Counted from the first letter of the stretch, positions 11,078 to 23,905 are shown. The stretch is DNA of 64,000 nt from Chimonanthus salicifolius (GCA_013350335.1 CM023540.1:59000962-59064961), one strand, 5' to 3'. Numbers and translations are program-made. Notes: generated from the letters alone by a model not told the origin.

Positions 11078-11426
11078 CCATAGCAAGGTACCAACTTATT
11101 ACATGTCCATAAAAATGTAACTCATAAGACAGTAATATAAAAGTCATTCCAACATCAAGCTCTTAAGCTTGGCTCCCCTCCTGGTCATCGTCCTTCTCTT
11201 TCCTCTTCCTTGTTCCTGCATTATCCTCTAAGGATAGAATTTGGGCGTTAGATCAATGAGCCCAGTAGGTTTTCCGATCAGGGCTACCACATGGTTAGCA
11301 TATAAAACATGCATATATATCATAGTACATGATTATCAATAAAACATTTGAAAACAATGCTATGTATGTAAGTGCATATGTAATGAGTCCCATCCATTAC
11401 CAATATACATAGCCATCAAGTTCTTT

Positions 11427-11820
11427 CAAAGTGTTCTTTCATTGGGACTCACACAATAAGGTAATCCACAGTAATCGTCATTTCCTGTGGAAAGACTCTC
11501 ATCATTGAGTTGTTTCACAGTGTTCTTTCATTGGGACTCACATGATAAGGTAATCCACAGTAATCGTCATTTCCTGTGGAAAGACTCTCATCATTGAGTT
11601 GTTTCACAGTGTTCTTTCTTTGGGACTCACACGATAAAGTAATCCACAGTAATCCTCATTTCCTGTGGAGAGACTCTCATCATTAAGTTGTTTCACAGTG
11701 TTCTTTCATTGGGACTCACATGATAAGGTAATCCACAGTAATCCTCATTTCCTGTGGAAAGACTCTCATCATTGAGTTATTTCACAGTGTTCTTTCATTG
11801 GGACTCTCAAGTCAAGGTAA
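11427..11820 (-). repeat. 89-bp minisatellite in family-2 LTR
   Basis: About 4.4 units; 'cacagtgttcttt' recurs at 11516, 11605, 11694 and 11783, exactly 89 bp apart. Each unit contains 'gggactcaca', 'gtaatccacagtaat' and 'gactctcatcatt'. It sits between a 'gagtcccaycca' anchor and a 'ccatgccatgcatgagatg' anchor. Confidence 0.92.
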
Positions 11821-12143
11821 TCCATAATCATCACCCCATGCCATGCATGAGATGTCAATGTATATGTATGTCATTTGTAAATACATATCTCATCATTCAA
11901 AACCAATTTGAAACATAATATCAATAACAACATAACTTATAAAAACCATGATAAAACCAATATAACAGTGGTTACAAGTAGGTAGGAAACCTACTGAAGA
12001 TTAGCTTCGGTGTTGTTCTTTTTCACTTGATCACGACTCGCATTCCGTTCACGTTCCGTTACCTTGTTATGTAACAGAAAATCAATCATACTATCATTTT
12101 AAATTTCCATTCACGGCTTAAGACCCAAAAGCCATCCTGTGGG

Positions 12144-13395
12144 GTTCGGCCATACCCATGGCCGAACCTCATCAACTTAGGATTTAACCTCCCTTTTCAT
12201 TTGATCTCTCTTTTATTTAATCCTTATTGAACATCATATACTGCAAAAATACCTTGGTAGGGTTCGGCCATACAACATGGCCGAACCATACCACTTTGGT
12301 TTGGGTCCATATATCCAATTCTATGATCATTTCATCTTTGATCATTTCTTCCATAATTACCATAATGCCATTTAGTCTAACCTTTTGTTTAATTTTCCTT
12401 AAACACCAAGGTCCATATCCAAACCACCTTAGTTTGGTCCTTTACATCATTCATACATACATATAAATTAACCACTAAGTCCATCCATCAACATTAGTAA
12501 CTACACACTAGGGTCACCAATGACCATTAGTGGGGTTCGGCCATACTTCATGGCCGAACCTCACCAATCTGATTTTTGTCCTACTTTCCATCATTATCAT
12601 GATTGATCAAATTAATATTAGATCAATAACTAAGCATAGATGTTTCTTAGAACAAAAGCATAAAACAAACCTTAGCTTCCAACATGATTTTAATCCAAAT
12701 CTCCCATCAAAACAGTCCATGGGGTTCGGCCATACACATGGCCGAACCCTTATGGTTCTTTTGTTCACTGATTCCATTATTTATATACCAATTGGACTCT
12801 ACCCTTTAGCCATGTTAACCATATGGTTCAGCCATCCAATGGCCAACCCAAAACAGCAAACTTATATTCATTTAATTCCCATAAAAACACCATAATCTTG
12901 TATGGTTTTTATCTCTCAAAACCATCAAAATCACTATACAATAATCATATGATTTCATGGGGTTCAGCCATACTCATTGGCCAAACCCTATGGCCTTTGG
13001 TTTTAACCTCTTAAACATTTATCTTATGTCTAATTTAATCATCCAAAACAGTCCATCATTTGCATGGTTTTAACTTACAAAAGCCATCAACATGACCATA
13101 ACATTTCATGGGGTTCGGCCAACCAAGGTGGCCGAACCCTATGGCCCATATTTTCTAACTTTTAAATCTCATCATACAATTTTTAAACCAATGATTAATT
13201 CGGCCATACATGACCAAATCATGACCTTTAAATCCCTGATTCATAATCCTTTATCTTGCATCTTAAACACATATAATTCTCCATAGTTTATGCATGGTTT
13301 TTAGCCTCCAACACCATCAATCTTAACCAAATAATTTCATGGGGTTCTGCCATCCAAGGTTTAAACCTTGATGCATTCGGCCATACCCATGGCCC
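12144..13395. repeat. Cluster of GGTTCGGCCAT palindromes
   Basis: About seven copies of GGGTTCGGCCAT facing ATGGCCGAACCC with a 4-8 nt loop, for example near 12144, 12249, 12533, 12720 and 13108. The outer bases are often CATGG on both sides, lengthening the stem. Some copies (12960, 13340) have decayed arms. Confidence 0.9.
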
Positions 13396-14762
13396 AAAAC
13401 ATGTTCCATTTAACCCATATTATTAAACAAAATACCACATAAACACTTACCAAACTTCCTTTGCCTTTGCTCCTTGCCTTCCTATCTTTCTTAGCCTCTT
13501 TTCCTCCTTTCTCTTGCTTCTTTTGCCGAGATTGACCTTGCTGGAATCCCTTGGAGTGATTCAACAAAATGAGGTTTTGATTGAGAGAAAAACAGAATTT
13601 CAGCCTTGATGTGAACGATCACCACTTTGAGGTGCAACTTCTTTGTTCTAAGTCCACTAACCTTGGTGGTGTGATCGGCCAAATGAGTGATTTGTGGGAG
13701 AGAACCAGCAGCAACGGTTTTGTCTCTTGGAAGGTGAAAGAATTATAAAAGGAGAGAGAGAGATAAGATGAATGTGCTTAAGTGTTGGGAGTTAACCAAA
13801 GGTGGTGACCCTTGATGGCACCCCCTTGGTAACTCCCCTCCCCATCATGTCTTTCATTTATTCCCTTTGGGGGGTTTCATCCTTGAGATGAAACCCACCC
13901 AACGGTTGTGACCCTTGGATTTCCATCTAAGATTGGAAACCCTCAAGCTTCCAAGTCCAATCGGCTGCACCATTGTCCAAGTACAATGTGATCGTCCAAC
14001 TCCCCATGGTTCCTCATTAATACCTAGGTGGGGGTTTCATCATTGAGATGAAACTCCACCCCCCCCCCCCCCCCCCCCCCCCTCCCTCTCTTGCTGCCCT
14101 CGAACGTGTGGAGTGGTGTGTGTTTAAGATCAAGAAACCATTCATATACCACTTGACTCACTTAAACTCAAGGCCCCTTTGATTTCCAACTCAACTCACC
14201 CAACTCACTACACTTAATGCATTTCATTTAATGCACTTGAGTAAACTCATTTCTAAATTCAAAACCAACTCAATTCAGTCCCACTCAACCTGATTTAACT
14301 CACCATTGAGCTCATTTGAGGGCCCACTCGGTCAGCCATGGTCAACCCGACCCATTGAGTCCCCATTTAGCATGTTGACCCGTTTTGACGCCATGACCAT
14401 TTATGGGTTGTTTTAGCCATTTGTATTTGGTTTTCACATGTGCATCAAGCCTACCCATTTATGCTCCACTTAATTTCCAATCAATTCAGCTTAACCCCAT
14501 TAAATTTGGGCTCACCCAATGGTCAAACAAGTCCATTATGACCCATTGGTCCCAATTGGGTCGTTTGACCCAATTAACCTTTTTGAACCAATTTGATGCA
14601 CACCACCCATTCATTTTTAATTGACCCTTATAATATGTTCATACCATCTTAGTTTGAACAATGGGCCCCACTATTTTCTCATTTAACATCATAGTTATTA
14701 AATTTACCAATCCAGGGGCATTTTCATAATTATCCATTTCATTGAGAAATTGGGGTGTTACA

Positions 14763-15075
14763 ATATAACCCTCTTTTTAAAATTTTCATCCCGAAAGTCG
14801 AGCGAATTAGGGTTCTAAGCGATTACATAAATATCTCAGAGTGTGCTATTCTTATTTCCGATTTCCAGTTCCCAAGTGACTTCTTCATTACCATGTCGGT
14901 CCACACCACTTTGACATATTGAATCGCTCGGTTCCGTAACACCTTTTGTTCTGTCTCATGTTATATCTTTTTCTCGTGAGCCATTTGTGATCTCACATAG
15001 ATCAATCTACTCTGTTTCAATGTCACGAAAGGATAGACGGGTTGGTATTTCTTGACATGTCGATGCAGACCGATC
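14763..15075 (-). pseudogene. 3' end of element G: polypurine tract and chromodomain tail
   Basis: On the minus strand the sequence reads a degenerate M-L-K-K-Y segment, then E-T-E-Q-K-V-L, N-R-A-I-Q-Y-V-K-V-V-W, a stop after E-I-F-M, and a polypurine tract (AAAAAGAGGG) abutting the LTR start at 14762. It matches the same region in A and D, with one or more frame breaks and a stop in the E-K-K-I segment. The homology fades near 15075. Confidence 0.78.
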
Positions 15076-15912
15076 ATTAGTCACGACCTATCGGTGAGAC
15101 AGAAAGATTAAGTTACAATGTCTCTTTCTGCGAAAACGACAGATCATTTCAAAATCATCGTTTCTCCTCCCGCTAAGCTCTAGTGATTTCCTTTCTCCTC
15201 CCATGCCCTACACCAGTCGACGCGACCTTTTGAAGTGATTTCTCACTGGAAAACCATAGGGTTTTTGCTCCTCTTGTCTCTAAAAGCCTGAAAATCATGG
15301 TTTTAGTGATATCCTTAGATTATTTTAGGCTCAATCTTCACCTCATCCACATCCAAGCCATTTTTTGAGGACCTTCTCGGGAAAAACCATGCCCAGAAAT
15401 ATGGTAGCCCAGTCTCGCCCTCAGACCTCTGAAGAACAAGGAGAAACCAGTCAATGATATGATATGGTTTGCTATGGTCAGATGTGTGTATTGTTGTGTT
15501 TGAATGTCTTCTATCTCTTGTCTATGGTTAACATGGTTTTTGTTAAATAGACTAACATGCAAGTTTGAATAAGTTGGTTTTGTATTTGACCACTCAGTCC
15601 AAAAAATCGAGTAACTTGGACTTGTGATGAAATGACTATTCACTTTACTTAAACACTAGTTGTTTTCATCAGTGTTGAAAATCACAAGAGACTAAAAGAA
15701 TCCACCAAAAAAATTGTCTCGTCTAGCCCAATGGATGAAATCACCTATCTTGACCAATTAGTGTACCAAGATAAAAGTTGACTAATTAAGTTCATCCATT
15801 GAAGAAGTCCAAGTTGAATCCTCTAAAGAAAAAGATGATGGAGTAAAGGAACTTGATGAGGGTGGTGACCTCCAAGTGTCCAATAAGGCCGTGTACCAAG
15901 AGAGTTTAAAGT
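15076..15912. other. Unrecognised sequence between element G remnant and composite LTR
   Basis: No retroelement domain, repeat or RNA gene was recognised. One minus-strand ORF of 101 codons (15338-15643) has no motif I know. Base composition resembles the rest of the window. Possibly older retroelement debris or low-copy DNA. Confidence 0.4.
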
Positions 15913-16993
15913 TGTAACGCCCCGCTTTTTCTCACTCGCTTTCTGAAAATCAGAGTCTATTTTTTTTTAAATAAAGAGTGAGATAAAGAGCGGGACGTCA
16001 CGACGCGAGCTAAGTCCGGACTTCTAAAGTCCGACCCTTAACTGGCCAACCCTATGTATGCATGGATTAAGTCCATGAAAACGGTTCACACATAATAATA
16101 TAAACATGCTGATTATAATAGAACCTAGTTCTATTCCATTTTAGATAGCAAAGTACTCCGTCAATTATAAATGATTAACTTAACTTAATTAACCAAAGTA
16201 ACCATTCACAAACCATAGCAAATATCTAAACTATTACATGCCCGAAGTCTAGCTACTCAAATTACATGTCCATGAGTAACATAAATAAAAATAATCCACT
16301 CACATATCCAAGCGCCTATGTTTGGCTCCGATCACGTTCATCGTCCCTTTCCTTTCCTGTATCATCCACTAGGGTAAAAGTGGGCGTTAGAACAACGCGC
16401 CCAGTAGATATTCCATTAGGGTCTACACATGGTTAATACAAATCATAGATAATATCATAATGTCAAAAACCATATAAACCATGCCATGTCATGATGTCAA
16501 ATGCAATGAGTCCCACCCATCACAAGTACATATAAGTACCCCCACATAGGTCTTTCGAACGCCCCGACGGAGTGTGGCCCCTCCAGTTTCTTCTTGATGG
16601 AAATGCACATCAAGGTATCCCACATAGGTTTTTCGGATGCCCCGACGGAGTGTGGCCCCTCCGGTTATATATACTTCACCCCATGCCATGCATAAAATGC
16701 TAATGAAACACATGTTATTTTATATTATAAACATAGCATTAAAACTCACATTTGGAATATATCTTTTACAACATAAATTCATCAAAATAAGAATAAACCA
16801 TCATACATAAACCATGTTTCAAAAAGGTAGAATCCTACCAAAGACCACTAAAGTGTCCTTGCTTCTTAAACCGGCAACCACTCATGATCGCTCACCATTT
16901 ATGAGGTCCCGTCACCTTGTTACATATCAACAAATCAATCCCATACTCCATTTGATTTAATATTAGGTCTAAGTCCATAAACACAACCTTGTG

Positions 16994-18535
16994 GGGTTCG
17001 ACCATACACCATGGCCGAACCTCACTTACTTGACTTTTATCCTTCCTTTTATTTATTGCTCAATCATCACTTAGCTAATTACTTAACCCTTAGTCCACCA
17101 AAATCCACCTTAGTGGGGTTCGGCCATACAACATGGCCGAACCTCACCATCTTGGTTTTGGTCCCTCTTTCAAGCCCTTTGATCTTTTAATTAAGTCGAA
17201 GATCAATCATCCCTTGATTCACTAATCTCATCACTTACAACAACTATTTAGCATCGTTAATAATCCAAGTCCATAAAATATTCCTCATGGGGTTCGGCCA
17301 TACACCATGGCCGAACCCATGGTCCATCATTTTCACCCTTAATTACATCCTTGCCATTGTTTTATCTATGGTTGTCCATTGTTCTTTTTCACTTGATCAC
17401 GTCGTGCCCGCCGTTCAACTTTCGTTACCTTATTTCATGTCAATCAATCAATACAACATACCATCTGATTTCTAACTAAGTCCAAAACCCCATAAATCAT
17501 GGTCCATGGGGTTCGGCCATTCATATGGCCGAAGCACCTTTGAACCTTCATGTCACAACTTAGCCATAGTAACCCCCATGACTTATCCAAATGTTCACTT
17601 GGAACCCTTTTTAAACACATCATATTGTTCCATGATCTTCAAGTTTGAAACCATTTGAATCCACAAAACAGTCCATATAAAATGGTCGATGGGGTTCAGC
17701 CATACACATGGCCGAACCCAATGGTTCCCTTGGTTCAATAATTTTAACCTATGTACTTAACTTAAGATAAATACATGGTTCAGCCATCCAATGGCTGACC
17801 CAAAATAGAAACCATAACTCCAAGTGAATCACATAAAAACTCCATAAGATGACCCATGGGGTTCGGCCATTCACATGGCCGAAACTTATGGTTCTTTTGA
17901 TGCAATTTTCCAACACTTCTACATTATTTATCCACTGCATTTTAACCATAAAAACAGCAAGGTTAAACATTCATTGCCGATCCCATACAATTAATTAATT
18001 CCATTTTTTTTTCAATCCTTTAAAAATCTTCACACATGATATGGTTTTTATCCCCCAAAAACCATACCATTTATCAATTATTTTCATGGGGTTCGGCCAT
18101 CCCAAGTGGCCGAACCCTATGCTCTAAATTTCCATCCTTTTAAACCTCATCATCATACTTTACATCATTACTTAATTCGGCCACAAGATGACCTAATTAA
18201 CACATATAAAAATACCATGGTTTGACATGGTTTTTGACCTTCAAAATCATCAACTAATCTACTCTTTTCATGGGGTTCGGCCAACCAAGATGGCCGAACC
18301 CAATGACATATTTTTCCCCTTTTTAGCAACCCTTATCCAAGGTTTAATTCCTTGATGTATTTGGCCAATCCATAGCCCAACACATGTCACTCAAAACCAT
18401 GATTTAAAACTTTTCAAAACATATACTTAATCTAATTTAACATCTAAAGCAGTCCATGGTTTTATCTTACAAAAAACCATCCAAATTAACCCATTCTTTC
18501 CATGGGGTTCGGCCATCCAAAGTGGCTGAACCCAA
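16994..18535. repeat. Cluster of GGTTCGGCCAT palindromes
   Basis: About nine copies, near 16995, 17117, 17290, 17508, 17692, 17859, 18090, 18272 and 18502. The cluster runs across the family-3/family-2 junction near 17380, so both LTR families carry the motif. Confidence 0.88.
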
Positions 18536-19723
18536 TGATTCATTTTCCATCTCATATATGAAATACCATCCATGATCTAACCCTTGATGGATTCGGCCAA
18601 GCAATGGCCAAATCATACTCCATTCTACACCTTTATTTAACTAAACACTTATGTAAGAAACTTACCAATTTCCTTGCTTCTTCCCCCTTGCTTCCTTTCT
18701 TTCCTTCTTCTTTAATCCCTTGCCGAAATGGTGCTTGATATTATGGTGAAACACAGCAACTGGTTCGGCCAAGAAGTGGTGTTCTTGAGAGGGGAGAGGG
18801 AGAGATGGAAACCAAACTCTTCAAGGTGTAATCAGCCAAGTGTTGGTGTTTCTTCCCTTTTGTTAATCAGCTTAAACTCCCTCATCTCTCCTCATTAATC
18901 CTTGATAAAACCAAGGGGGCATTGGGTGCCATCCAAGGCACCCCTTGGTACCAACCGTTGCACCCATTCAATTCAGCCCATGCATCTCATGAGATGAGAT
19001 GATGCCACCCATCCTTGGTGTCCCTTGGCTTTGCCAAGGCACCCTTTCACTCCAATGGCTGGGATTGATTTCCCTAAGTGTTGTGTGAGATTAAAACACC
19101 TTTCCATATCCTCTAGACTCACTTGATTCATGGCCTCTTTTATTCCAACTCAACTCACCCAACTCAACATACTTAATGCATCATATTTGAGTCAACTCAA
19201 TTCTTAATTAAAACCCAATCCAATTCAGTCCCAACTCGAGCTGAACTAAGTCACACTTGAGCTCAATTGAGGGCCCGCACGGTCAGCCGTGGTCAACTTG
19301 GTCAACCCGACCCATTGGGTCCCCATTTAGCTCCTTGACCCATTTTGACAACATGACCCATTTATGGGCTGATTTAACTATTTGCAGGTGGTTTTCACAT
19401 GTACATAAAGCCTACCCATATTTGCTCCACTTGATTTCCAATCAATTTAGCTTAACCCCTTTAAATTTGAGCTCACACAAGGGTCAAATAATCCATTATG
19501 ACCCATTGGGTCCCAATTGGGCCCTTTGACCCAATTACCCATGTTGACCCAAATTGATGTACATTACCCATCCAATCAAATTTGACATTTATAATGTGCT
19601 CATAGGGTCTTAATTTGAGCAATGGGCCCCACTATTTTCTCATTTAACATCATAATTAATAAATTTACCAATCTAGGGGAATTTTCGTAATTATCCATTT
19701 CATTGAGAAATTGGGGTGTTACA
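17380..19723 (-). mobile_element. Truncated family-2 LTR inside the composite LTR
   Basis: From the 'gttctttttcacttgatcac' block (compare 22963) to the minus-strand start TGTAACACCCCAATTTCTC at 19723. The LTR's 3' portion, about 1.1 kb including the minisatellite slot, is absent; the junction lies inside a 'ccattgttc' stretch that both families resemble. Confidence 0.7.
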
Positions 19724-20320
19724 ATTTCTCCCTTGAATTAGTTACCCTCCTTAGGTCCATTAATCAATTCTATCATTGAATCCTCCTTTTAATCATCCAT
19801 TCATTAAAACTTGCATAGATCATAACATCCATAATCAGTTCTTCCATGGGGTTCGGCCATCTTGGTCCATCATCTTCCCTTTAAAATTACTTAGACCCAT
19901 AAAATTTCCTTTTTATTCTTCAAGAACCCATAAAATAACCAAGGTCCCTCCATGGGGTTCGGCCATGCTCTATGGCCGAACCCTATGGTTCATCCTTTCC
20001 ATTAAAATACCATATGTTTCCCTTAATTTTTCTTCCATGGGGTTCGACCATACATCATGGCCGAACCCTATGGCTTCTTACTTTAAACCAAATTAAATCA
20101 AAAATACCTACCGGCTCCGCGACTCCTCTGGTTTTCCTTTGCTCCGGCTTGTTCTTCCGATCCTTTCCTTCCTTAGCCTTTTCCTCCTTCTTTTTGATCC
20201 TTTGGCCGAGTGTGAGAGCTTGAGAGAGAGATAGAATTCGGCCTTGTGTGAGAATGATAGAACTTTGAGATGAAAATCTATGACTTTGGTCTTGAGGAGT
20301 GATCGGCCAAGAGAGGGTTT
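19724..20320 (-). mobile_element. Continuation of composite family-3-like LTR
   Basis: Contains palindrome copies near 19850 (one arm), 19952 and 20040, and the minus-strand exon-like block ending G-G-T-A-G-G-T (plus-strand 'acctaccggctccgcgac', near 20107), equivalent to the GTAAGT donor site of other family-3 LTRs but with one change. Confidence 0.6.
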
Positions 20321-20511
20321 GAATTTGAAATGTGTAACCGTCCACCTCCATTTGTTTGAATTTTGAATTTGAAATGTGTAATCGTCCACCTCCATTTGTT
20401 TGAATTTGAAATGTGTAATCGTCCACTTCCATTTGTTTGAATTTGAAATGTATAACCGTCCACCCCATTTGTTTGAATTTGAAATGTGTAACCGTCCACC
20501 CCCATTATCTC
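20321..20511 (-). repeat. 36-44-bp tandem repeat in LTR U3
   Basis: Five units starting 'gaatttgaaatgt' at 20321, 20365, 20402, 20439 and 20475, each ending in 'accgtccac' or 'atcgtccac' plus 'ccatttg'. This block is unique to this LTR copy. Overlapping minus-strand ORFs (20055-20614) are produced by the repeat. Confidence 0.9.
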
Positions 20512-21033
20512 TCCATGTGGGAGTTTCATCCATGAGATGAAACTTTAAGGCTCCAACGTGTATGCCATTATTTGAATTTTGAAACAACCAACCACCTTCA
20601 TCTTCACACTCCACTCACTTGAGATGAATATCCCCATAACTTCCCATCCAACTCATTTTACTCAACTCATTCATTTAACTCAACTCACCTCTTTAATTCA
20701 ACTCATTTAATTCACTTGAATCAACTTAATTATTTGATTCCATTTCCAACTCAAATCAGCCCCAACTAAGTTAGGCTTGAACTCACTTGGTGGTCAACCA
20801 AGTCAACCAAGACCAATTGGGTCCCAATTGGGCATTTTGACCCAATTAACAATCTTGACCTAATTGAATACATCTTACCCATTTATTTCAATTGCAACCA
20901 TATCCACAATCCGTTGGGCCTTAATTGGGCAATTGACCCAATACTTTACCCATCTAAGGTTCATGTCCATTGATTCACAATTAAAATGGCAAATTCCGTA
21001 AATATTGGTAACATGGAATTCCGAAGTGTTACA

Positions 21034-21592
21034 AAAATAGGCTAAAGACCTTCACACGGTAAATTTAAAAAATGCCTAATTCTCTAATCAACTTCAAAAT
21101 GGCAAATGAAGTTGGAAAATGTCTTGAAGTTAATAATCTAAATTTGGGTTCAGATTTGAAGTTGTTTCAAGACATGGTTGCCCAAGGTGATTGTCCTCTC
21201 ATGTTGGGATAACCTCACGGTACAAAATCTGGTTTTTTTATTCACAAAGTTAAGTGGGAAGGCATCCAAGATCAAAATCAGATTTGATAAAAGGCCATCA
21301 TGGTGTTGTGGACTTAGATTCCAAGTCCCACAATGTTTGTTCAAATGTGTGGAGGGATACCATTGTTGGTATTTGAAAGTTCCCTTTTCAAGGTGCTAGA
21401 ACAATACGATTGACCCTAGAGGAGGAGAGGGGGGGGGGGGGGGGCGCGGGGTGAATAGGTCAATCTAATTTCATTGGTCCTTTCTGAATTTACTTGATTG
21501 ATTATTTAAATGCAGCGGATATAAAAATCGAGAGTATGTGTGTGAACAATTGTGATTAAACAAATAACACAAGAAAATACTCTAACACCACA
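21034..21592 (-). mobile_element. SIRE-like copia: start of internal region, minus orientation
   Basis: On the minus strand a degenerate primer binding site (TGGTGTTAGA, 21581-21590) is followed by non-coding leader containing 'gattgacctattcacccc' and 'ctctagggtcaat', the same pair found at 28781-28790 and 29465-29495. That signature follows the LTR in SIRE-type copia elements as I know them. A long G-run lies at 21430-21444. I do not recognise gag in the further sequence towards 21034. Confidence 0.6.
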
Positions 21593-22454
21593 AACACAAG
21601 GACACAAGATGTATAGTGGTTTAGTTCGCCAAGCTAATCCACTGTTAGGACTCGTCCAACCTTGAGCTATGCCCAAATTCACTATGTGTGGACTTACAGC
21701 CTCACAATTAAAGTAGGAATTCCACCTCACTCAATTGGCTGGGAATTACACCCACCACTGTGCTAGAGACGACGCTGTAGGGTTCTTTTAGTGGTTTCAG
21801 AGCAAATCCTGTAACGCCTCGCCCTCTCCGAGAAATCAGAGTCTAATTTTTTTTTAAATAATAATAGAATATCACCGGAAGAGAGCGGGCGGTGTCACGG
21901 CGCGAGCTAAGTTCGGACTTCCTAAGTCCGACCCTTAACTAGCCACCCATGTGTGCATGGACTAAACCCACGATAACAATCCACACATGGAACTAAATAT
22001 GTTATGCGGAATAAACTAGACTAACTGCGGAATTAGACTGAATAGATAGCAAGTACCAGTCTCAATTATTTAAAACAGTTTAATCCAACCATCCATTGTC
22101 AATGTCATAAACAAACCATAGCAAGGTATCAACTTATTACATGTCCATAAAAATGTAACTCATAAAACAGTAATATAAAAGTCATTCCAACATCAAGCTC
22201 TTAAGCTTGGCTCCCCTCCTGGTCATCGTCCTTCTCTTTCCCCTTCCTTGTTCCTGCATTATCCTCTAAGGATAGAATTAGGGCGTTAGATCAATGCGCC
22301 CAATAGGTTTTTCGATCAGGGCTACCACATGGTTAGCATATAAAACATGCATATATATCATAGTATATGATTATCAATAAAACATTTGAAAACAATGCTA
22401 TGTAAGTGCATATGTAATGAGTCCCACCCATTACCAGTATACATAGCCAGCAAG

Positions 22455-22770
22455 TTCTTTCACAGTGTTCTTTCATTGGGATTCACACGATAAGGTAATG
22501 CACAGTAATCCTCATTTCTTGTGGAAAGACTCTCATCATTGAGTTGTTTCACAGTGTTCTTTCTTTGGGACTCACACGATAAAGTAATCCACAGTAATCC
22601 TCATTTCCTGTGGAGAGACTCTTAGCATTGAGTTGTTTCACAGTGTTCTTTCATTGGGACTCACACGATAAGGTAATCTACAGTAATCCTCATTTCCTAT
22701 GGAAAGACTCTCATCATTGAGTTATTTCACAGTGTTCTTTCATTGGGACTCTCAAGTCAAGGTAATCCAT
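22455..22770 (-). repeat. 89-bp minisatellite in solo LTR 21810-25332
   Basis: About 3.5 units of the same repeat as at 11427-11820, one unit fewer. It is bracketed by the same anchors ('gagtcccaccca' and 'ccatgccatgcatgaaatg'). Confidence 0.9.
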
Positions 22771-23267
22771 AATCATCACCCTATGCCATGCATGAAATGT
22801 CAATGTATATGTATGTCATTTGTAAATACATATCTCATCATTCAAAACAAATTTGAAACATAATATCAATAGCAACATAACTTATAAAAACCATGATAAA
22901 ACCAATATAACAGTGGTTACAAGTAGGTAGGAAACCTACTGAAGATTAGCTTCGGTGTTTGTTCTTTTTCACTTGATCACGACTCGCCCGCCGTTCAACT
23001 TCCGTTACCTTATTCACATAAATCATGAATCAACTTTAATCCCATACTTCATTTGGATGGGGTTCGTATATCCAATCCTATGATCATTTCATCTTTGATC
23101 ATTTCATCCATAATTACGTTTATGCCATTTAGGCTAACCCTTTGTTTAATTTTCTTAAAACCAATAACCATAACTAAGCATAGGTGTTTCTTAGAACAAA
23201 AGCATAAAACAAACCTTAGCTTCCAACATGATTTTAATCCAAATCTCCCATCAAAACAGTCCATGGG

Positions 23268-23905
23268 GTTCGGCATACACATGGCCGAACCCTTATGGTT
23301 CTTTTGCTCAATGATTCCATTATTTGTATACCAATTGGACTCTACCCTTTAGCCAGGTTAACCACATGGTTCAGCCATCCAATGGCCAACCCAAAACAGC
23401 AAACTTATATTCATTTAATTCCCATAAAAACACCATAATCTTGTATGGTTTTTATCTCTGAAAACCATCAAAATCACCATACAATAATCATATGATTTCA
23501 TGGGGTTCGGCCATACTCATTGGCCGAACCCTATGGCCTTTGATTTGAACCTCTTAGACATTTATCTTATGTCTAATTTAAGGATCCAAAACAGTCCATC
23601 ATTTGCATGGTTTTAACTTACAAAAACCATCAACATGACCATAACATTTCATGGGGTTCGGCCAACCAAGGTGGCCGAACCCTATGGCCCATATTTTTTA
23701 ACTTTTAAATCTCATCATAAAATTTTTAAACCAATGATTAATTCGGCCATACATGACCAAATCATGACCTTTAAATCCATGATTCATAATCCTTTATCTT
23801 GCATCTTAAACACATATAATTCTCCATAGTTTATGCATAGTTTTTAGCCTCCAAAACCATCAATCTTAACCAAATAATTTCATGGGGTTCGGCCATCTTG
23901 ATCCT
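23268..23905. repeat. Cluster of GGTTCGGCCAT palindromes
   Basis: Copies near 23268, 23500 and 23655, plus a single arm near 23885. The first has a one-base loss in the left arm. Confidence 0.85.

Larger units (their letters stand above)
11078..14762 (-). mobile_element. Family-2 LTR, minus orientation (3' LTR of element G, 3' end missing)
   Basis: It matches 22111-25332 of the solo LTR at 21810-25332 on the same strand; about 300 bp of the LTR's own 3' end are missing at 11078. On the minus strand it begins TGTAACACCCCAATTTCTC at 14762, preceded by a polypurine tract and chromodomain end, so it is a 3' LTR. It contains a 89-bp minisatellite, GGTTCGGCC palindromes, a GTAAGT on the minus strand (13445-13450), and an exceptionally long C-run (about 14058-14082). 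Confidence 0.85.
15913..21033 (-). mobile_element. Composite solo LTR, family-3-like, minus orientation
   Basis: The left end TGTAACGCCCCGC and following 1.4 kb match the LTR at 50277; the right end, on the minus strand, starts TGTAACACTTCGGAATTCC at 21033 with the family-3-like '..gggccttaattgggcaat' block. Flanks are AAAGT (15908-15912) and AAAAT (21034-21038), a 4/5 match that may be a mutated duplication. A truncated family-2 LTR is fused in at about 17380-19723. It contains two CCACACTCCG units (16550-16665) and many GGTTCGGCC palindromes. Confidence 0.65.

Noticed and set aside
14058..14082. C-run as a functional G-quadruplex
   Set aside because: A single homopolymer in an LTR; the related LTR at 21810 has a much shorter run at the same place (24643-24652), so slippage or sequencing error explains it.
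10261..14762. DNA transposon with TGTAACACC terminal inverted repeats
   Set aside because: The ends are LTR ends: a polypurine tract and chromodomain abut one of them, 5-bp duplications accompany the same ends elsewhere, and no transposase is present. All LTRs here have TGTAA...TTACA ends.
12144..18535. Pol III internal promoter boxes or tRNA genes suggested by GGTTCG
   Set aside because: No matching A box, no cloverleaf around any copy, and GGTTCGGCC is one arm of the palindrome.
21178..21399. Gag of the SIRE-like element
   Set aside because: Neither strand shows a recognisable copia gag motif or zinc knuckle here; I left it as unassigned internal sequence.
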